A DNA stretch of 64,000 nt from Candidatus Eisenbergiella merdavium (GTDB lineage Bacteria; Bacillota; Clostridia; Lachnospirales; Lachnospiraceae), in contig DWWS01000032.1 of assembly GCA_019119595.1 (NCBI GenBank), positions 20,151 through 84,150 of the forward strand, read 5' to 3'. The position numbers and the translations under genes are program-made. This document shows positions 17,144-25,331 of the stretch, piece after piece. Position 1 is the stretch's first letter; each line of letters starts with the position of its first letter. Under the pieces are notes generated by a model. The model was given only the letters and a program-made list of their open reading frames with translations, had not been told where the DNA came from and did not search any database.

Positions 17144-18214
17144 TTATTCCTGTCCGTTTTCGCAGAACCTGCGCACACGCGCGAAGGTTTCCGGCTCCGG
17201 CGCGACGACGCTTCTTTCACTCAGCCCCAAAAAGGGGCCGTCCAGAGGCGGAAATTCCAGCCGGAAGGCGTGAAGAAGCTGGGAATGGACGCCGGCCCTG
17301 CGAAACTTCCGGTTGACGGCTTCGTTTCCGTAGCGCGCATCCCCGATCAGGGGAAAGCCCAGCGCCGCCATCTGGGCGCGGATCTGGTGCGTCTTTCCGG
17401 TGAACAGCTCCACCTCCAGAAACGAACAGTCCCCGAAGCTTTCCAGCAGCCGCCAGCCCGTGCGCACGGGGACAGCCCGGGAATCCTGCGGCTTCTTTTC
17501 ATAGATCCTCACCTGATTGCTGTTTTCCTCCCGGAGGAGCCAGCTTTCCGCAATCCCCTCCTTCGGCGGCCTTCCGGCCACGAACAGCCGGTAATATTTC
17601 CGCAGACTCCGGTTCCGGATCAGCTCGCTCATCTTCTGGCTTCCCGCCAGCGTCTTTCCGCAGACCACCAGGCCGCTGGTGTTTCTGTCCAGCCGGTTGC
17701 AGACGGAGGGACGGAAGGTGGCAAGCTCCTCAGCCGTCAGCTTTCCTTCCGTAAGCAGGTAGTCCGTCAGCCATTCGTTCAGGGAATAATCCCCGGCCTG
17801 TGCCTTCTGCGTCAGCAGCCCGGCGGGCTTGTCCGCAAGGAGCACCTGTGCGTCCTCATAGAGCACGGGGATGGAAAGGGAGGAAAAAAGAGAGTTTTCC
17901 TTCCGCCCGGAGGGAGCGGTCCCCGGACCGGCATTTTCCGAAAGGACTGCGCTTTTCGGGGATGCGGAACTTTCCGGGAAAGTAAAGCTTCCCGCCCCCC
18001 GGAACCGGTCTATGGTGTCCTCCGCCAGAAAAAAGCAGACCCGGTCTCCCGCCTGAATCTTCTCGCTCCCGTCCGCCTTTCTGCCGTTGAGGGTGATATT
18101 CTTTTTTCGGAGCATTTTATAAAGGAAACCGTTTCCGGCTTCCTTCATATATTTTTTCAGATATTTATCAAACCGCTGTCCGCCCTCGTTGGGGCCGATG
18201 ATCACTTCTCTCAT
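17144..18214 (-). CDS. RluA-family pseudouridine synthase with S4 domain
   Basis: 356 residues. The N-terminal S4 RNA-binding domain (about residues 12-68, 'FDKYLKKYMKEAGNGFLYKML') is followed by the synthase domain with the catalytic motif 'NRLDRNTSGLVVCGKT' (Asp of RLDR). It converts specific uridines of 23S rRNA (RluC/D-like) or tRNA to pseudouridine. A Ser/Pro-rich stretch of about 35 residues (near 75-110) is inserted between the domains. The C-terminal signature 'GKTHQIRAQMAALGFPLIGD' is intact. Target site cannot be assigned. Confidence 0.94.
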   Translation of the reverse strand: MREVIIGPNEGGQRFDKYLKKYMKEAGNGFLYKMLRKKNITLNGRKADGSEKIQAGDRVCFFLAEDTIDRFRGAGSFTFPESSASPKSAVLSENAGPGTAPSGRKENSLFSSLSIPVLYEDAQVLLADKPAGLLTQKAQAGDYSLNEWLTDYLLTEGKLTAEELATFRPSVCNRLDRNTSGLVVCGKTLAGSQKMSELIRNRSLRKYYRLFVAGRPPKEGIAESWLLREENSNQVRIYEKKPQDSRAVPVRTGWRLLESFGDCSFLEVELFTGKTHQIRAQMAALGFPLIGDARYGNEAVNRKFRRAGVHSQLLHAFRLEFPPLDGPFLGLSERSVVAPEPETFARVRRFCENGQE

Positions 18215-18262
18215 GCGTCTTTCTCTCCCATGCTTTCGGCCGCAGACAGGCGCGTCGCTTTC

Positions 18263-18844
18263 TCAGATGGAAATGGCGCGCACCAGGGAAAATACCGCGC
18301 CGGTCTGCGTATCCTCTCCGGACAGCTCCCTTAGCTGGTCCAGCCGGTTCAAATATTTGGGTGTGTCCTGAAAAATTTTCACATGCACATCCCGGATGGC
18401 GTCCTTTGCCAGCATTTCCTTCAGGTGCTTTTCACAGGCGTCGGTTCTGCATTTGGGATCCACGGTAAGTCCGATCAGGCTGTTTCCGCAAAACACCATA
18501 TGCACCAGCTCAAAGGTGGCGTCATAGCTGGTGAGCACCACGTCGTAAAGCTGGGGAAGCCCTTTTGCATGAGGAAGAATGCGCCTGTGCATTTCCTCGC
18601 TGCAGCCCTTCGCCCGCAGAAACATAATCATGCCCACCGCGCTGCGGCTTGCGGGCAGACAGCCCAGCACGGCCACAATGGTGAGCAGATTTTTATTGGT
18701 GCCCGTTGTGATATAGCCTGACAGATATACGGCGAGCGACAGGCAAAACAGCACGGCGGTTTTGGCGATCTCCAGCTTTCGCTGATGCGCCAGATAGCCG
18801 TATTCTCCCTTTTTCACCTTCTGCTTCTTTTTCTGATCCTTCAT
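18263..18844 (-). CDS. Hypothetical membrane protein with basic N-terminus
   Basis: 193 residues. A Lys-rich start (MKDQKKKQKVKKGEY) precedes two hydrophobic segments around residues 28-75, with a small Gly/Pro turn between them. The C-terminal ~110 residues look soluble ('LYDVVLTSYDATFELVHMVF', 'DVHVKIFQDTPKYLNRLDQL'). I do not recognise the family, though the layout suggests a membrane-tethered cytoplasmic domain. ATG at 18844 has GGAGG with 5-base spacing; the upstream in-frame ATG at 18856 belongs to the shared leader element. It is transcribed separately from the export operon, which ends in a terminator upstream. Confidence 0.65.
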   Translation of the reverse strand: MKDQKKKQKVKKGEYGYLAHQRKLEIAKTAVLFCLSLAVYLSGYITTGTNKNLLTIVAVLGCLPASRSAVGMIMFLRAKGCSEEMHRRILPHAKGLPQLYDVVLTSYDATFELVHMVFCGNSLIGLTVDPKCRTDACEKHLKEMLAKDAIRDVHVKIFQDTPKYLNRLDQLRELSGEDTQTGAVFSLVRAISI

Positions 18845-18958
18845 GACTTCCTCCATGCCGGAGCGTTTTGAACTGAGGCGACGCCCATACCCGTCCGGCC
18901 TTTGTAAGTGTATCACATTCTGCGTTTGGGGTCAAAAGCTGTTTTGCGATCCAAAACG

Positions 18959-18988
18959 AAAAAAGAGGGGAGCCTTTGACTCCCCCTC
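18959..18988 (-). terminator. Rho-independent terminator of the peptide-export operon
   Basis: On the minus strand a GAGGGGGAG/CTCCCCTC stem (18980-18988 against 18965-18972), loop of about 7 bases, runs straight into TTTTTT (18959-18964). The 5' arm overlaps the stop codon of the sigma factor gene, so termination follows directly after that gene. Confidence 0.85.
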
Positions 18989-19487
18989 ATACGCAGTCCT
19001 GATAATGGGCCAGGGCCCTTTTCAGGCGGCCCAGCGCCGAGCTGTGCGCAACCTTTGCCGTGGTATAGGAAATGTCCATTCGCTCGGCGATCTCCTTCAG
19101 CTTATATCCGGTATAATAATGAAGGATGATCAGATCCCTTTCCCGCTCCGGAAGAGCCTTCAGCGCCCTCGTCAGAGCCTCCAGCAGCTCGCCGCGAAAC
19201 ACGGAATGCTCCACATCCTCCGCGGCCGGGATCGCCTCCGACAGCTCGGAGGCGGTTTTTGCCGTCCGGAACCAGTCGACCACCGTGCGCTGTGTGATGA
19301 CATAGATCCAGGTTGACAGGGAAGCCTTCGTTTCGTCAAACTCATCCAGCTTCTGATATACCTTCACAAATACACAGGAAACCAGATCCTCCGCGTCATG
19401 GGGATTCTGAACCTTGCCGCTGATATAGCGCCGGACCTTCTCCTGGTACTCCTCATAGATACGTTTCTTTTTTTCCTCTTCAGTCAT
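18987..19487 (-). CDS. ECF-type RNA polymerase sigma factor
   Basis: 166 residues with sigma-70 region 2 ('NPHDAEDLVSCVFVKVYQKL', 'LSTWIYVITQRTVVDWFR') and region 4 ('LPERERDLIILHYYTGYKLK' then 'EIAERMDISYTTAKVAHSSALGRLKRAL'). No regions 1 or 3, so it is an ECF sigma factor. It is the last gene of the export operon and probably controls it or other peptide genes. No classic membrane anti-sigma gene is adjacent. ATG at 19487 has GGAGG 9 bases upstream; the ATG at 19496 touches the GGAGG directly. Its start region overlaps the 81-aa gene. Confidence 0.9.
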   Translation of the reverse strand: MTEEEKKKRIYEEYQEKVRRYISGKVQNPHDAEDLVSCVFVKVYQKLDEFDETKASLSTWIYVITQRTVVDWFRTAKTASELSEAIPAAEDVEHSVFRGELLEALTRALKALPERERDLIILHYYTGYKLKEIAERMDISYTTAKVAHSSALGRLKRALAHYQDCV

Positions 19488-19725
19488 GTCTGCCATCCTC
19501 CAGAGCGTGGAACCGTTTCCGGTAAAAGTCCGCCTCTCCGGCAGCGCTGACCTGCTCCAGGCTCTCGTCGCTCAGCGCCGCCTGCTCATAGCGGCTTTCC
19601 GTTTCGGCAATGATGGCTGAAAGCCCCGGATTGTTTTGAAATTTCTGGAAATCAAACAGTTTTATCAGCATATTTTCCGCTTTTCCCATAATAATCGTTC
19701 TGCCACCCGCCTTCCTGTCCTTCAT
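19480..19725 (-). CDS. 81-residue protein with a leader-like 'LSDESLEQVSAAG' segment
   Basis: The gene starts with ATG overlapping the precursor stop codon (ATGA) and overlaps the start of the sigma gene, so it is tightly coupled on both sides. The protein is soluble and charged; 'NMLIKLFDFQKFQNNPGLSA' is followed by 'ALSDESLEQVSAAG' near residues 50-63 and a short tail 'EADFYRKRFHALEDGRHD'. That middle segment resembles the recognition motif of the neighbouring precursor ('ELSDDELDNVAGG'), but the Gly-Gly is replaced. It could be a second precursor, a degenerate one, or a regulator of the sigma factor. A later start at 19689 is possible. Confidence 0.65.
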   Translation of the reverse strand: MKDRKAGGRTIIMGKAENMLIKLFDFQKFQNNPGLSAIIAETESRYEQAALSDESLEQVSAAGEADFYRKRFHALEDGRHD

Positions 19726-19967
19726 TTATTGCTGTTCCAGGGTTTGTTGCACCTCAGGCAGATATAATGAACGGATCCCCACGAAAGCTCGGTTCTGATG
19801 CAATCAACCATCTGGCCGCAGTAGGGACATTTCGCTTTTCCATTCGCGGGGGGATGGATAGCTTTGAAGCCGCCGGCCACGTTGTCAAGCTCGTCGTCGG
19901 ACAACTCTTCCATATTCAGCTTTTTATCCTCCGGTTTTTCCTGATGCATTGCTTCCTGTTTTTTCAT
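19722..19967 (-). CDS. GG-leader peptide precursor with CxxC...CxxC core
   Basis: 81 residues. The acidic N-terminal half ends in 'MEELSDDELDNVAGG' with Gly32-Gly33, the standard double-glycine cleavage signal for C39 peptidases. The predicted 48-residue product has Cys47-x2-Cys50 and Cys70-x2-Cys73 plus Cys56, four of which could bind one zinc as a small zinc ribbon, or form disulfides. Lanthipeptide-type Ser/Thr/Cys patterns are not evident, and no modification enzyme gene lies in the operon. The ATG has GGAG eight bases upstream. The two transporter genes and adaptor directly upstream would cut and export it. Function may be bacteriocin or signal; unknown. Confidence 0.85.
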   Translation of the reverse strand: MKKQEAMHQEKPEDKKLNMEELSDDELDNVAGGFKAIHPPANGKAKCPYCGQMVDCIRTELSWGSVHYICLRCNKPWNSNK

Positions 19968-20005
19968 GGCAATTACTCCTTTCCTGATGAATTTGTTCTG
20001 TCTGT

Positions 20006-22225
20006 TTATACGATGCCGCCGGAAAAAGGGACGGTTTTTTTCGGCTCGTCCAGCTGCTGTCTGGCGACCAGCCCGGCAAACCTGCCGTTTTTGGCAATGA
20101 GCTCATCATAGGTGCCGTCCTCCGCCACCTTACCGTTTTCCAGATACAGGATGCGGTCGCACTGGCGGATGGTGGACAGGCGGTGGGCGATGACGATGCG
20201 GGTGCATTTCAGTCCGTTTAAGGAATCCGACACCTTTTTCTGGGTCAGGTTGTCAAGCGCCGAGGTGGCCTCGTCGAACATCAGGATTTTGGGACGAGGC
20301 GCAATGGCTCTTGCGATCATCAGGCACTGCCGCTGCCCACCTGATATGCCGCCGGAGCCTTCGGAGATCAGGGTGTGCATCCCCATAGACATGCGCCGGA
20401 TATCCTCAGCGATCCCTGCCAGCTCCGCCGCGGCCCAGGCGTCGTCCAGCGTAAGCCACGGCGCCGAGATGACGATGTTGGAATAAATATCTCCCTGAAA
20501 CAGCTTTCCGTTCTGCATCACCACGCCGATCCTTCTGCGCAGGGATTTTGGATCAATGGAAGCAAGATCTCTGCCGTCATAATAAACGGCGCCCTTCTGC
20601 GGGGTCTCAAAGCCCAGCATCAGCCGCAGCAGGGTGGATTTCCCGCAGCCGGTGGCGCCAACGATGGCCACGTACTGTCCGGGCCGGATCTTCAAAGACA
20701 GGTCGTCTATCACCGGGGGCATATGCTCGCTGTAGCGGAAGGATACGTTATTCAGCTCGATCCCGCCGGAAAGGCGGGTGATCACCTGCTTGCCCTCGGA
20801 GATTTCCGGAACTGCCTCCATGATCGGCCTTGCCATGTCCAGGATCGGCCTGATCTGCGCGATCAGCATCGCTACGGAGGAAAGGGATACAAATGCGCCG
20901 GACACCATGCCGTAAGCCGTGTTGAACGCGTAATAGTCAGCCACTGAAGCGCCGGTTCGGACCGCAAAATAGTATATAACGATCGTACCGGCCAGGGATA
21001 TCGCGGTGGTGACAACTGAGCTGATCTTCAAAAGCAGAGGCGGATTATAGCTTAAGGCCGCTGCCTTTGCGTACTGATTTCCCCACCTGGCAAAGGCTCG
21101 TTTTTCCGCGCCGGCCAGCCTGATCTTCTGCACTCCGGCGATCAGAGCGTAGCTCAGCCCGTTTTCCGCTACCCCGGCCTCCATATTCCTTTTCATGACG
21201 CGCATCTGCATGAAGACGACAACAAGGGAGAATACCAGCAGGGACAGGATAACGAGCAGGGCAGGAACCGCAAGCGCAGGCGCATAGGAAAAAATCTGCG
21301 ATATATAGACCAGCGAAAATGCGGAGGTCAGCCCGGCGGAAAGCATGACGGATATCAGCTGATTACAGAGCATATTGATATACTGAGAACGGCTGGCCAG
21401 GTCGCCTGAGCTGTATTGTTTGAAAAAATCCGCCGGAAGGGACAGGATCCGCATCATCGTCGCGGCCTCTACCGACACGTCCAGCTTGGTCTCGATCCGG
21501 GCAAGCAGCATTTCCTTTACTGATGTAAGGAGCGTTGTGCTGAAGGATACGCATACCAGGAAAGCGGTCATTGCCAGCAGGACGCGCAGATTTCCGTTGG
21601 TGATGATATCAGAAAAAATGATATTGTTTAGCCTTGGAGTCAGCATGCCCACCAGCGTCACAGCAAGGGCAGCCAGCCCAAACAGGATATAATCCGCCGG
21701 GGAGAGTGTCTGCAGGATATGGAGGAGCAGCTCCCCGATCCCCAGCTTTTTCAGCGGGAAGGGCTTATAGAAGGCGATGGCGTCCTCCTCAAACAGCTCC
21801 TCGTTTTTCCGGTTCAGTCTCCTGCGTTTCCCGGATGCCTTATCAAAGAAGCTGTACCCTGAAATACCGGACGGGATAAAGGCCGCCACGCTGCCGTCGT
21901 CCTTTCTGACTCCCAGCATCGCGCCGGCCGCCTCCCTGTACCAGCCCTTTTCCAGCCGGACGGTACGGCGCATGATGCCGCAGGGACGCATCAGGAATTC
22001 CAGCTGCTCGTTCAGATCCTTTATCTCATCCGGAATCTCCTGGCTCTTGACATGAAAATACCGCAGAATCTCATCGATCGCATCCTTCGTAAGCTTCCTC
22101 TGATCCCTGAAGGCGGACGAACCCCTGGCGCCCATGACCGCATCAGCGATATTGACAAAGGATTCCGCGAAAATATCGTCGTCATTCTGCTTTCTCTGCC
22201 GTATCTGCTCGTCAAACCAGCCCAT
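20006..22225 (-). CDS. ABC transporter permease/ATPase of the NHLP peptide-export type (no C39 domain)
   Basis: 739 residues. A ~170-residue N-terminal domain without peptidase residues precedes six membrane segments (about 180-450) and an ATPase domain with Walker A 'GATGCGKSTLLRL', signature 'ISGGQRQCLMIARAI' and Walker B 'ILMFDEATSALDN'. The layout matches the second ABC protein of NHLP-type bacteriocin export systems. It probably acts as a partner of the C39-containing transporter, whose gene ends a few bases upstream. ATG at 22225 lies after AAGGAGG; a GTG at 22234 is too close to that site. Known NHLP members are usually longer. Confidence 0.9.
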   Translation of the reverse strand: MGWFDEQIRQRKQNDDDIFAESFVNIADAVMGARGSSAFRDQRKLTKDAIDEILRYFHVKSQEIPDEIKDLNEQLEFLMRPCGIMRRTVRLEKGWYREAAGAMLGVRKDDGSVAAFIPSGISGYSFFDKASGKRRRLNRKNEELFEEDAIAFYKPFPLKKLGIGELLLHILQTLSPADYILFGLAALAVTLVGMLTPRLNNIIFSDIITNGNLRVLLAMTAFLVCVSFSTTLLTSVKEMLLARIETKLDVSVEAATMMRILSLPADFFKQYSSGDLASRSQYINMLCNQLISVMLSAGLTSAFSLVYISQIFSYAPALAVPALLVILSLLVFSLVVVFMQMRVMKRNMEAGVAENGLSYALIAGVQKIRLAGAEKRAFARWGNQYAKAAALSYNPPLLLKISSVVTTAISLAGTIVIYYFAVRTGASVADYYAFNTAYGMVSGAFVSLSSVAMLIAQIRPILDMARPIMEAVPEISEGKQVITRLSGGIELNNVSFRYSEHMPPVIDDLSLKIRPGQYVAIVGATGCGKSTLLRLMLGFETPQKGAVYYDGRDLASIDPKSLRRRIGVVMQNGKLFQGDIYSNIVISAPWLTLDDAWAAAELAGIAEDIRRMSMGMHTLISEGSGGISGGQRQCLMIARAIAPRPKILMFDEATSALDNLTQKKVSDSLNGLKCTRIVIAHRLSTIRQCDRILYLENGKVAEDGTYDELIAKNGRFAGLVARQQLDEPKKTVPFSGGIV

Positions 22226-22240
22226 GCTCCTCACACCTCC

Positions 22241-24418
22241 TTATTCGTTGGAAACCAGCAGCGTGTAGATGCCGCCTCTGGCGTACAGCTCATCATGGGT
22301 GCCGCGCTCCACCACCCTGCCGTCGTCCAGAACGATGATCTCGTCGCAGTCCCGGATAGTGGACAGCCGATGGGCCACCACAATACAGGTGATTCCCCGG
22401 TCCTTAATGGAGCTGACCACCTCATATTCCGTTTTGGCGTCCAGCGCCGAGGTGGCTTCATCCAGGATGATGATGGTGGGATCCTGCGCCAGCACCCGGG
22501 CGATCTCCATACGCTGCCGCTGTCCGCCGGAAAAATCCTTTCCGCCCTCGGTGATCCTGTACTGATAGCCGCCGTCTCGCTTCATGATATCCTCATGAAG
22601 CCTGGCGTCCCGGGCCGCCAGGATCATTTCAAAGTCCTCGATGGAGGTATCCCACATTTTGATATTGTTGGCGATGGTATCCTCAAACAGGATGATATCC
22701 TGATCCACCACCGCCAGGGAACCGGTAAAAACGCTGCGGTCAGTCTGATCTATGGGTTTTCCGTCAAATAAGATCTCTCCGCTCCATGGCTGATACAGGC
22801 CGGAGATCAGTTTGGCCAGGGTGGATTTTCCGCAGCCGGAGGCGCCGACAAACGCCACCCGGCTACCCGGCTTTAAGCTGAGATCAAAATGCTCGATCAA
22901 CGGCTTGTCCAGACGGGAATAGCCGAAGGTCACGTCCTTCATTTCCACGCTTCCGGACAGCTTATCGTAGGATGTCCCCTCATCCGGTACGCTTTCTTCC
23001 CCGCTCACCGCTTCCGGATATTCCATCACGTCCTCCACCCGTTCCATCTGGGTGCGCATCTCCTGAATGGTCTGACCGGCAGTGATCAGAGTGGATGCCG
23101 GAGCGGTAAAGGAGGACAGAAAGCCCTGAAAAGCAAGGACCATACCGGGAGTGAACCGTCCCTGGATGGTCAGCCACACGCCAAGCATCAGCACTGCGGT
23201 ATTCGTCAGAGAGGTGACAAAGCCCGGCACCATTCCGAGATAATGCTCCAGTCTCGCGAATTTTTCCTGCTGCGTATTCACACTGGCCTGGTATCCCGCC
23301 CATCTTTCAAAATATCCGTTTTCCGCCCCGCTTGCCTTGATGGTCTCGATCATTTCAATCCCTGCCACCGTGGCTCCCTCCAGCTTCCCGGCGTCACGCA
23401 TCTGGACGCGGGTGATGTTCACCCGCTTCTGGGATATGATACGGGACAGGATGAGATTGATAAAAATGGCGACGATTCCCACCAGCGTAAGCTGCCAGCT
23501 ATATCGGATCATCACCGCCAGGTAAAAGACCATCATCAGAGCGTCAAGAGCCAGCGGTGCGAAGGTGTTGACGAGAGAATTGGCGATGGTGGAATTGGTG
23601 CCCTTTCTTGCCTGGATATCTCCCGCCATGCGCTGGGAAAAAAATTCCATGGGCAGCCTGAGGACCTTCCACATATAGGTTGTGCTGCCTACGACAGCCA
23701 GCTTCCCGTTGATCTTTGCGGAGTAGACGGCCTGCACCCAAGCCACGACGATCTGGACCACGCTCAGTCCGGACAGCGCCGCGATGAACGGCAGGAACCA
23801 GTCCGGATTTTCTCCGGTCAGAAGCCGGTCAAGGAAAATGCGGGAAAAAACAGGATTGATAATACCGATCAGAGAGGTGATCGTCGTGGTCAGCACCACG
23901 AACGCCACCGCCGAAGCCGCCCCTGTCAGCCGTTTTCCGACAAAGGAAAGTACGGATCTCGGCTTGCCTCCCGGTTCAAAGTTCTCGCCGGGCTCGAACA
24001 TCAGGCAGATTCCCGTAAAAGCCCTGTCAAAGGCCTCCATGGAAACCGTATAGCTTCCCCTGGCAGGATCGTTTATGTACGCCTTGCCGCCGCCGAAACC
24101 GTTAAGCACCACAAAATGATTAAAATTCCAGTGGATGATGCAGGGAAACTTCGCGTTTTTCATCAGGCCCTCAGGCTCATACCGGTATCCTTTGGCCGTA
24201 AGGCCGTAGCTGCGGGCCGCCCGGAGTATATTTTTGGCGTTGGAGCCGTTGCGGGAAACGCCGCAGTCTGTCCGAACCTGCTCCAGCGGAATCCACTTCC
24301 CATAGTAGGCCAGGATCATCGTCAGGGACGCCGCTCCGCATTCCAGCGCCTCCATCTGCATGATCACCGGCACTTTCACATGTCCGGCTGTGACCGGCCT
24401 CTTCACTGCTTTTCCCAT
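22241..24418 (-). CDS. C39 peptidase-ABC transporter (NHLP-type bacteriocin exporter)
   Basis: 725 residues. The C39 peptidase domain (1-150) has oxyanion Gln21, catalytic Cys27 ('ALECGAASL'), His101 ('NFNHFVVLNGF') and Asp117 ('YINDPARG'), so it should be active and cut after the double glycine of the precursor. Six membrane segments follow (about 165-445) and then an ATPase with 'GASGCGKSTLAKLI', 'FSGGQRQRMEIARVL' and 'IIILDEATSALDA'. It both trims and exports the peptide. The gene lies 10 bases after the adaptor gene and 6 or more bases before the second transporter. This is the key evidence that the locus handles GG-leader peptides. Confidence 0.95.
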   Translation of the reverse strand: MGKAVKRPVTAGHVKVPVIMQMEALECGAASLTMILAYYGKWIPLEQVRTDCGVSRNGSNAKNILRAARSYGLTAKGYRYEPEGLMKNAKFPCIIHWNFNHFVVLNGFGGGKAYINDPARGSYTVSMEAFDRAFTGICLMFEPGENFEPGGKPRSVLSFVGKRLTGAASAVAFVVLTTTITSLIGIINPVFSRIFLDRLLTGENPDWFLPFIAALSGLSVVQIVVAWVQAVYSAKINGKLAVVGSTTYMWKVLRLPMEFFSQRMAGDIQARKGTNSTIANSLVNTFAPLALDALMMVFYLAVMIRYSWQLTLVGIVAIFINLILSRIISQKRVNITRVQMRDAGKLEGATVAGIEMIETIKASGAENGYFERWAGYQASVNTQQEKFARLEHYLGMVPGFVTSLTNTAVLMLGVWLTIQGRFTPGMVLAFQGFLSSFTAPASTLITAGQTIQEMRTQMERVEDVMEYPEAVSGEESVPDEGTSYDKLSGSVEMKDVTFGYSRLDKPLIEHFDLSLKPGSRVAFVGASGCGKSTLAKLISGLYQPWSGEILFDGKPIDQTDRSVFTGSLAVVDQDIILFEDTIANNIKMWDTSIEDFEMILAARDARLHEDIMKRDGGYQYRITEGGKDFSGGQRQRMEIARVLAQDPTIIILDEATSALDAKTEYEVVSSIKDRGITCIVVAHRLSTIRDCDEIIVLDDGRVVERGTHDELYARGGIYTLLVSNE

Positions 24419-24428
24419 GACACGTACC

Positions 24429-24902
24429 TCAATTCAACAGAAAGGAAATGGGTGAAATGCTTTCCACCACGATCCTGGCCGTATAGGTGCCGTCCGGCAG
24501 GGAGCCGGACAGGCTTACAGGATAGACCCACTCTCCCTCCTGCAGACCTCCCACATACAGGGCGTAAGCGTCAAGGGAACCGGCTGCGGATGCCGGGCCG
24601 GGGGCGATTTCCTGAACCGTACATTCCGTATCGCCGATGTGTACCTGCATGCCGCTGTACAGGGAAGCGGCGTCCGCCTCCTTTACATAACAGATAACAG
24701 CGCCGTCCTCCGCCACTGCCGCCGCAGTCAGGGTCGTATCCATATGCCCGAAAATGCCCCACACGCACACGCCGGCCAGCAGCGCGATCACCGCTGCAAG
24801 CAGCATCCATATGCCCGGATTGGATACCTTGATATAATCGTTCAGCTGTTCCGGAGAGCTAATCCGCTCAAGGCTCTTTTGACGAAATACAGGATTATCC
24901 AT
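24429..24902 (-). CDS. Very short HlyD-like adaptor of an NHLP export system
   Basis: 157 residues. The N-terminus 'FRQKSLERISSPEQLNDYIK' and the following membrane segment ('IWMLLAAVIALLAGVCVWGIFG', about residues 32-53) match the start of NHLP secretion HlyD proteins. Those proteins are normally several hundred residues with a coiled coil and a barrel-sandwich domain; here only a ~100-residue beta-rich exterior domain follows. The protein is therefore either a minimal adaptor suited to a monoderm cell or a reduced relic. The reading frame is clean, the ribosome binding site GGGGG is good, and spacing to the C39 transporter gene is 10 bases. Confidence 0.8.
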   Translation of the reverse strand: MDNPVFRQKSLERISSPEQLNDYIKVSNPGIWMLLAAVIALLAGVCVWGIFGHMDTTLTAAAVAEDGAVICYVKEADAASLYSGMQVHIGDTECTVQEIAPGPASAAGSLDAYALYVGGLQEGEWVYPVSLSGSLPDGTYTARIVVESISPISFLLN

Positions 24903-24929
24903 AAACCAGCCCCCTTTTCACAATCTTTA

Positions 24930-25226
24930 CTATTCGATGGTGAGGATATCAACAAAGCCGGTAATTTCGAATACCTCCTGGATGACGTCGTTGACGTGCC
25001 GGATCACCATCTTTCCCTGTCTGTTCATGACCTTCTGAGCTGCAAGCAGCACCCGGAGTCCGGCGGAAGATATGTATTCCAGCTTTTCAAAATCAAAAAC
25101 AAGTTCCGTCACTCCATCTATGGAGTGCTTTAATTCCGCCTCCAGCGACGGTGAGGTCGTTGTGTCCAGCCTCCCCTCCAGCGCAAGCGTTAATCTGGTA
25201 TCCTCTGTCTGTTTGCTTATCGTCAT
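24930..25226 (-). CDS. STAS-domain protein (anti-sigma factor antagonist type)
   Basis: 98 residues, a single STAS domain. 'LTLALEGRLDTTTSPSLEAEL' and 'LVFDFEKLEYISSAGLRVLL' are typical of SpoIIAA-type antagonists, including the serine in 'ISSAG' that a partner kinase can phosphorylate. No such kinase or phosphatase gene is adjacent. It is the first gene of the peptide-export operon, which ends with an ECF sigma factor gene, so it may feed into control of that factor, but STAS antagonists usually act on other sigma classes. ATG follows AAGGAG. A promoter lies at 25290-25318. Confidence 0.9.
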   Translation of the reverse strand: MTISKQTEDTRLTLALEGRLDTTTSPSLEAELKHSIDGVTELVFDFEKLEYISSAGLRVLLAAQKVMNRQGKMVIRHVNDVIQEVFEITGFVDILTIE

Positions 25227-25289
25227 TTGATTCTCCTTCCGGCCTGACGGCCTGCCTGATTGATTCTTTTTACGACTGAAAACAGTTTT

Positions 25290-25318
25290 ATTGTAGCATA
25301 TTTATTCATTGGTAGCAA
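25290..25318 (-). promoter_or_regulatory. Promoter of the peptide-export operon
   Basis: On the minus strand TTGCTA (complement of 25313-25318) and TACAAT (complement of 25290-25295) are 17 bases apart, with a TGC just before the -10 box (extended -10). It lies about 65 bases upstream of the STAS gene. Two direct repeats sit immediately upstream. Confidence 0.6.
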
Positions 25319-25331
25319 ATAAAAGAGACCT

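Noticed and set aside
22889..24697. A 602-codon open frame opposite the C39 exporter gene
   Set aside because: Antisense shadow; composition is His/Arg/Gly-rich and no motif is seen.
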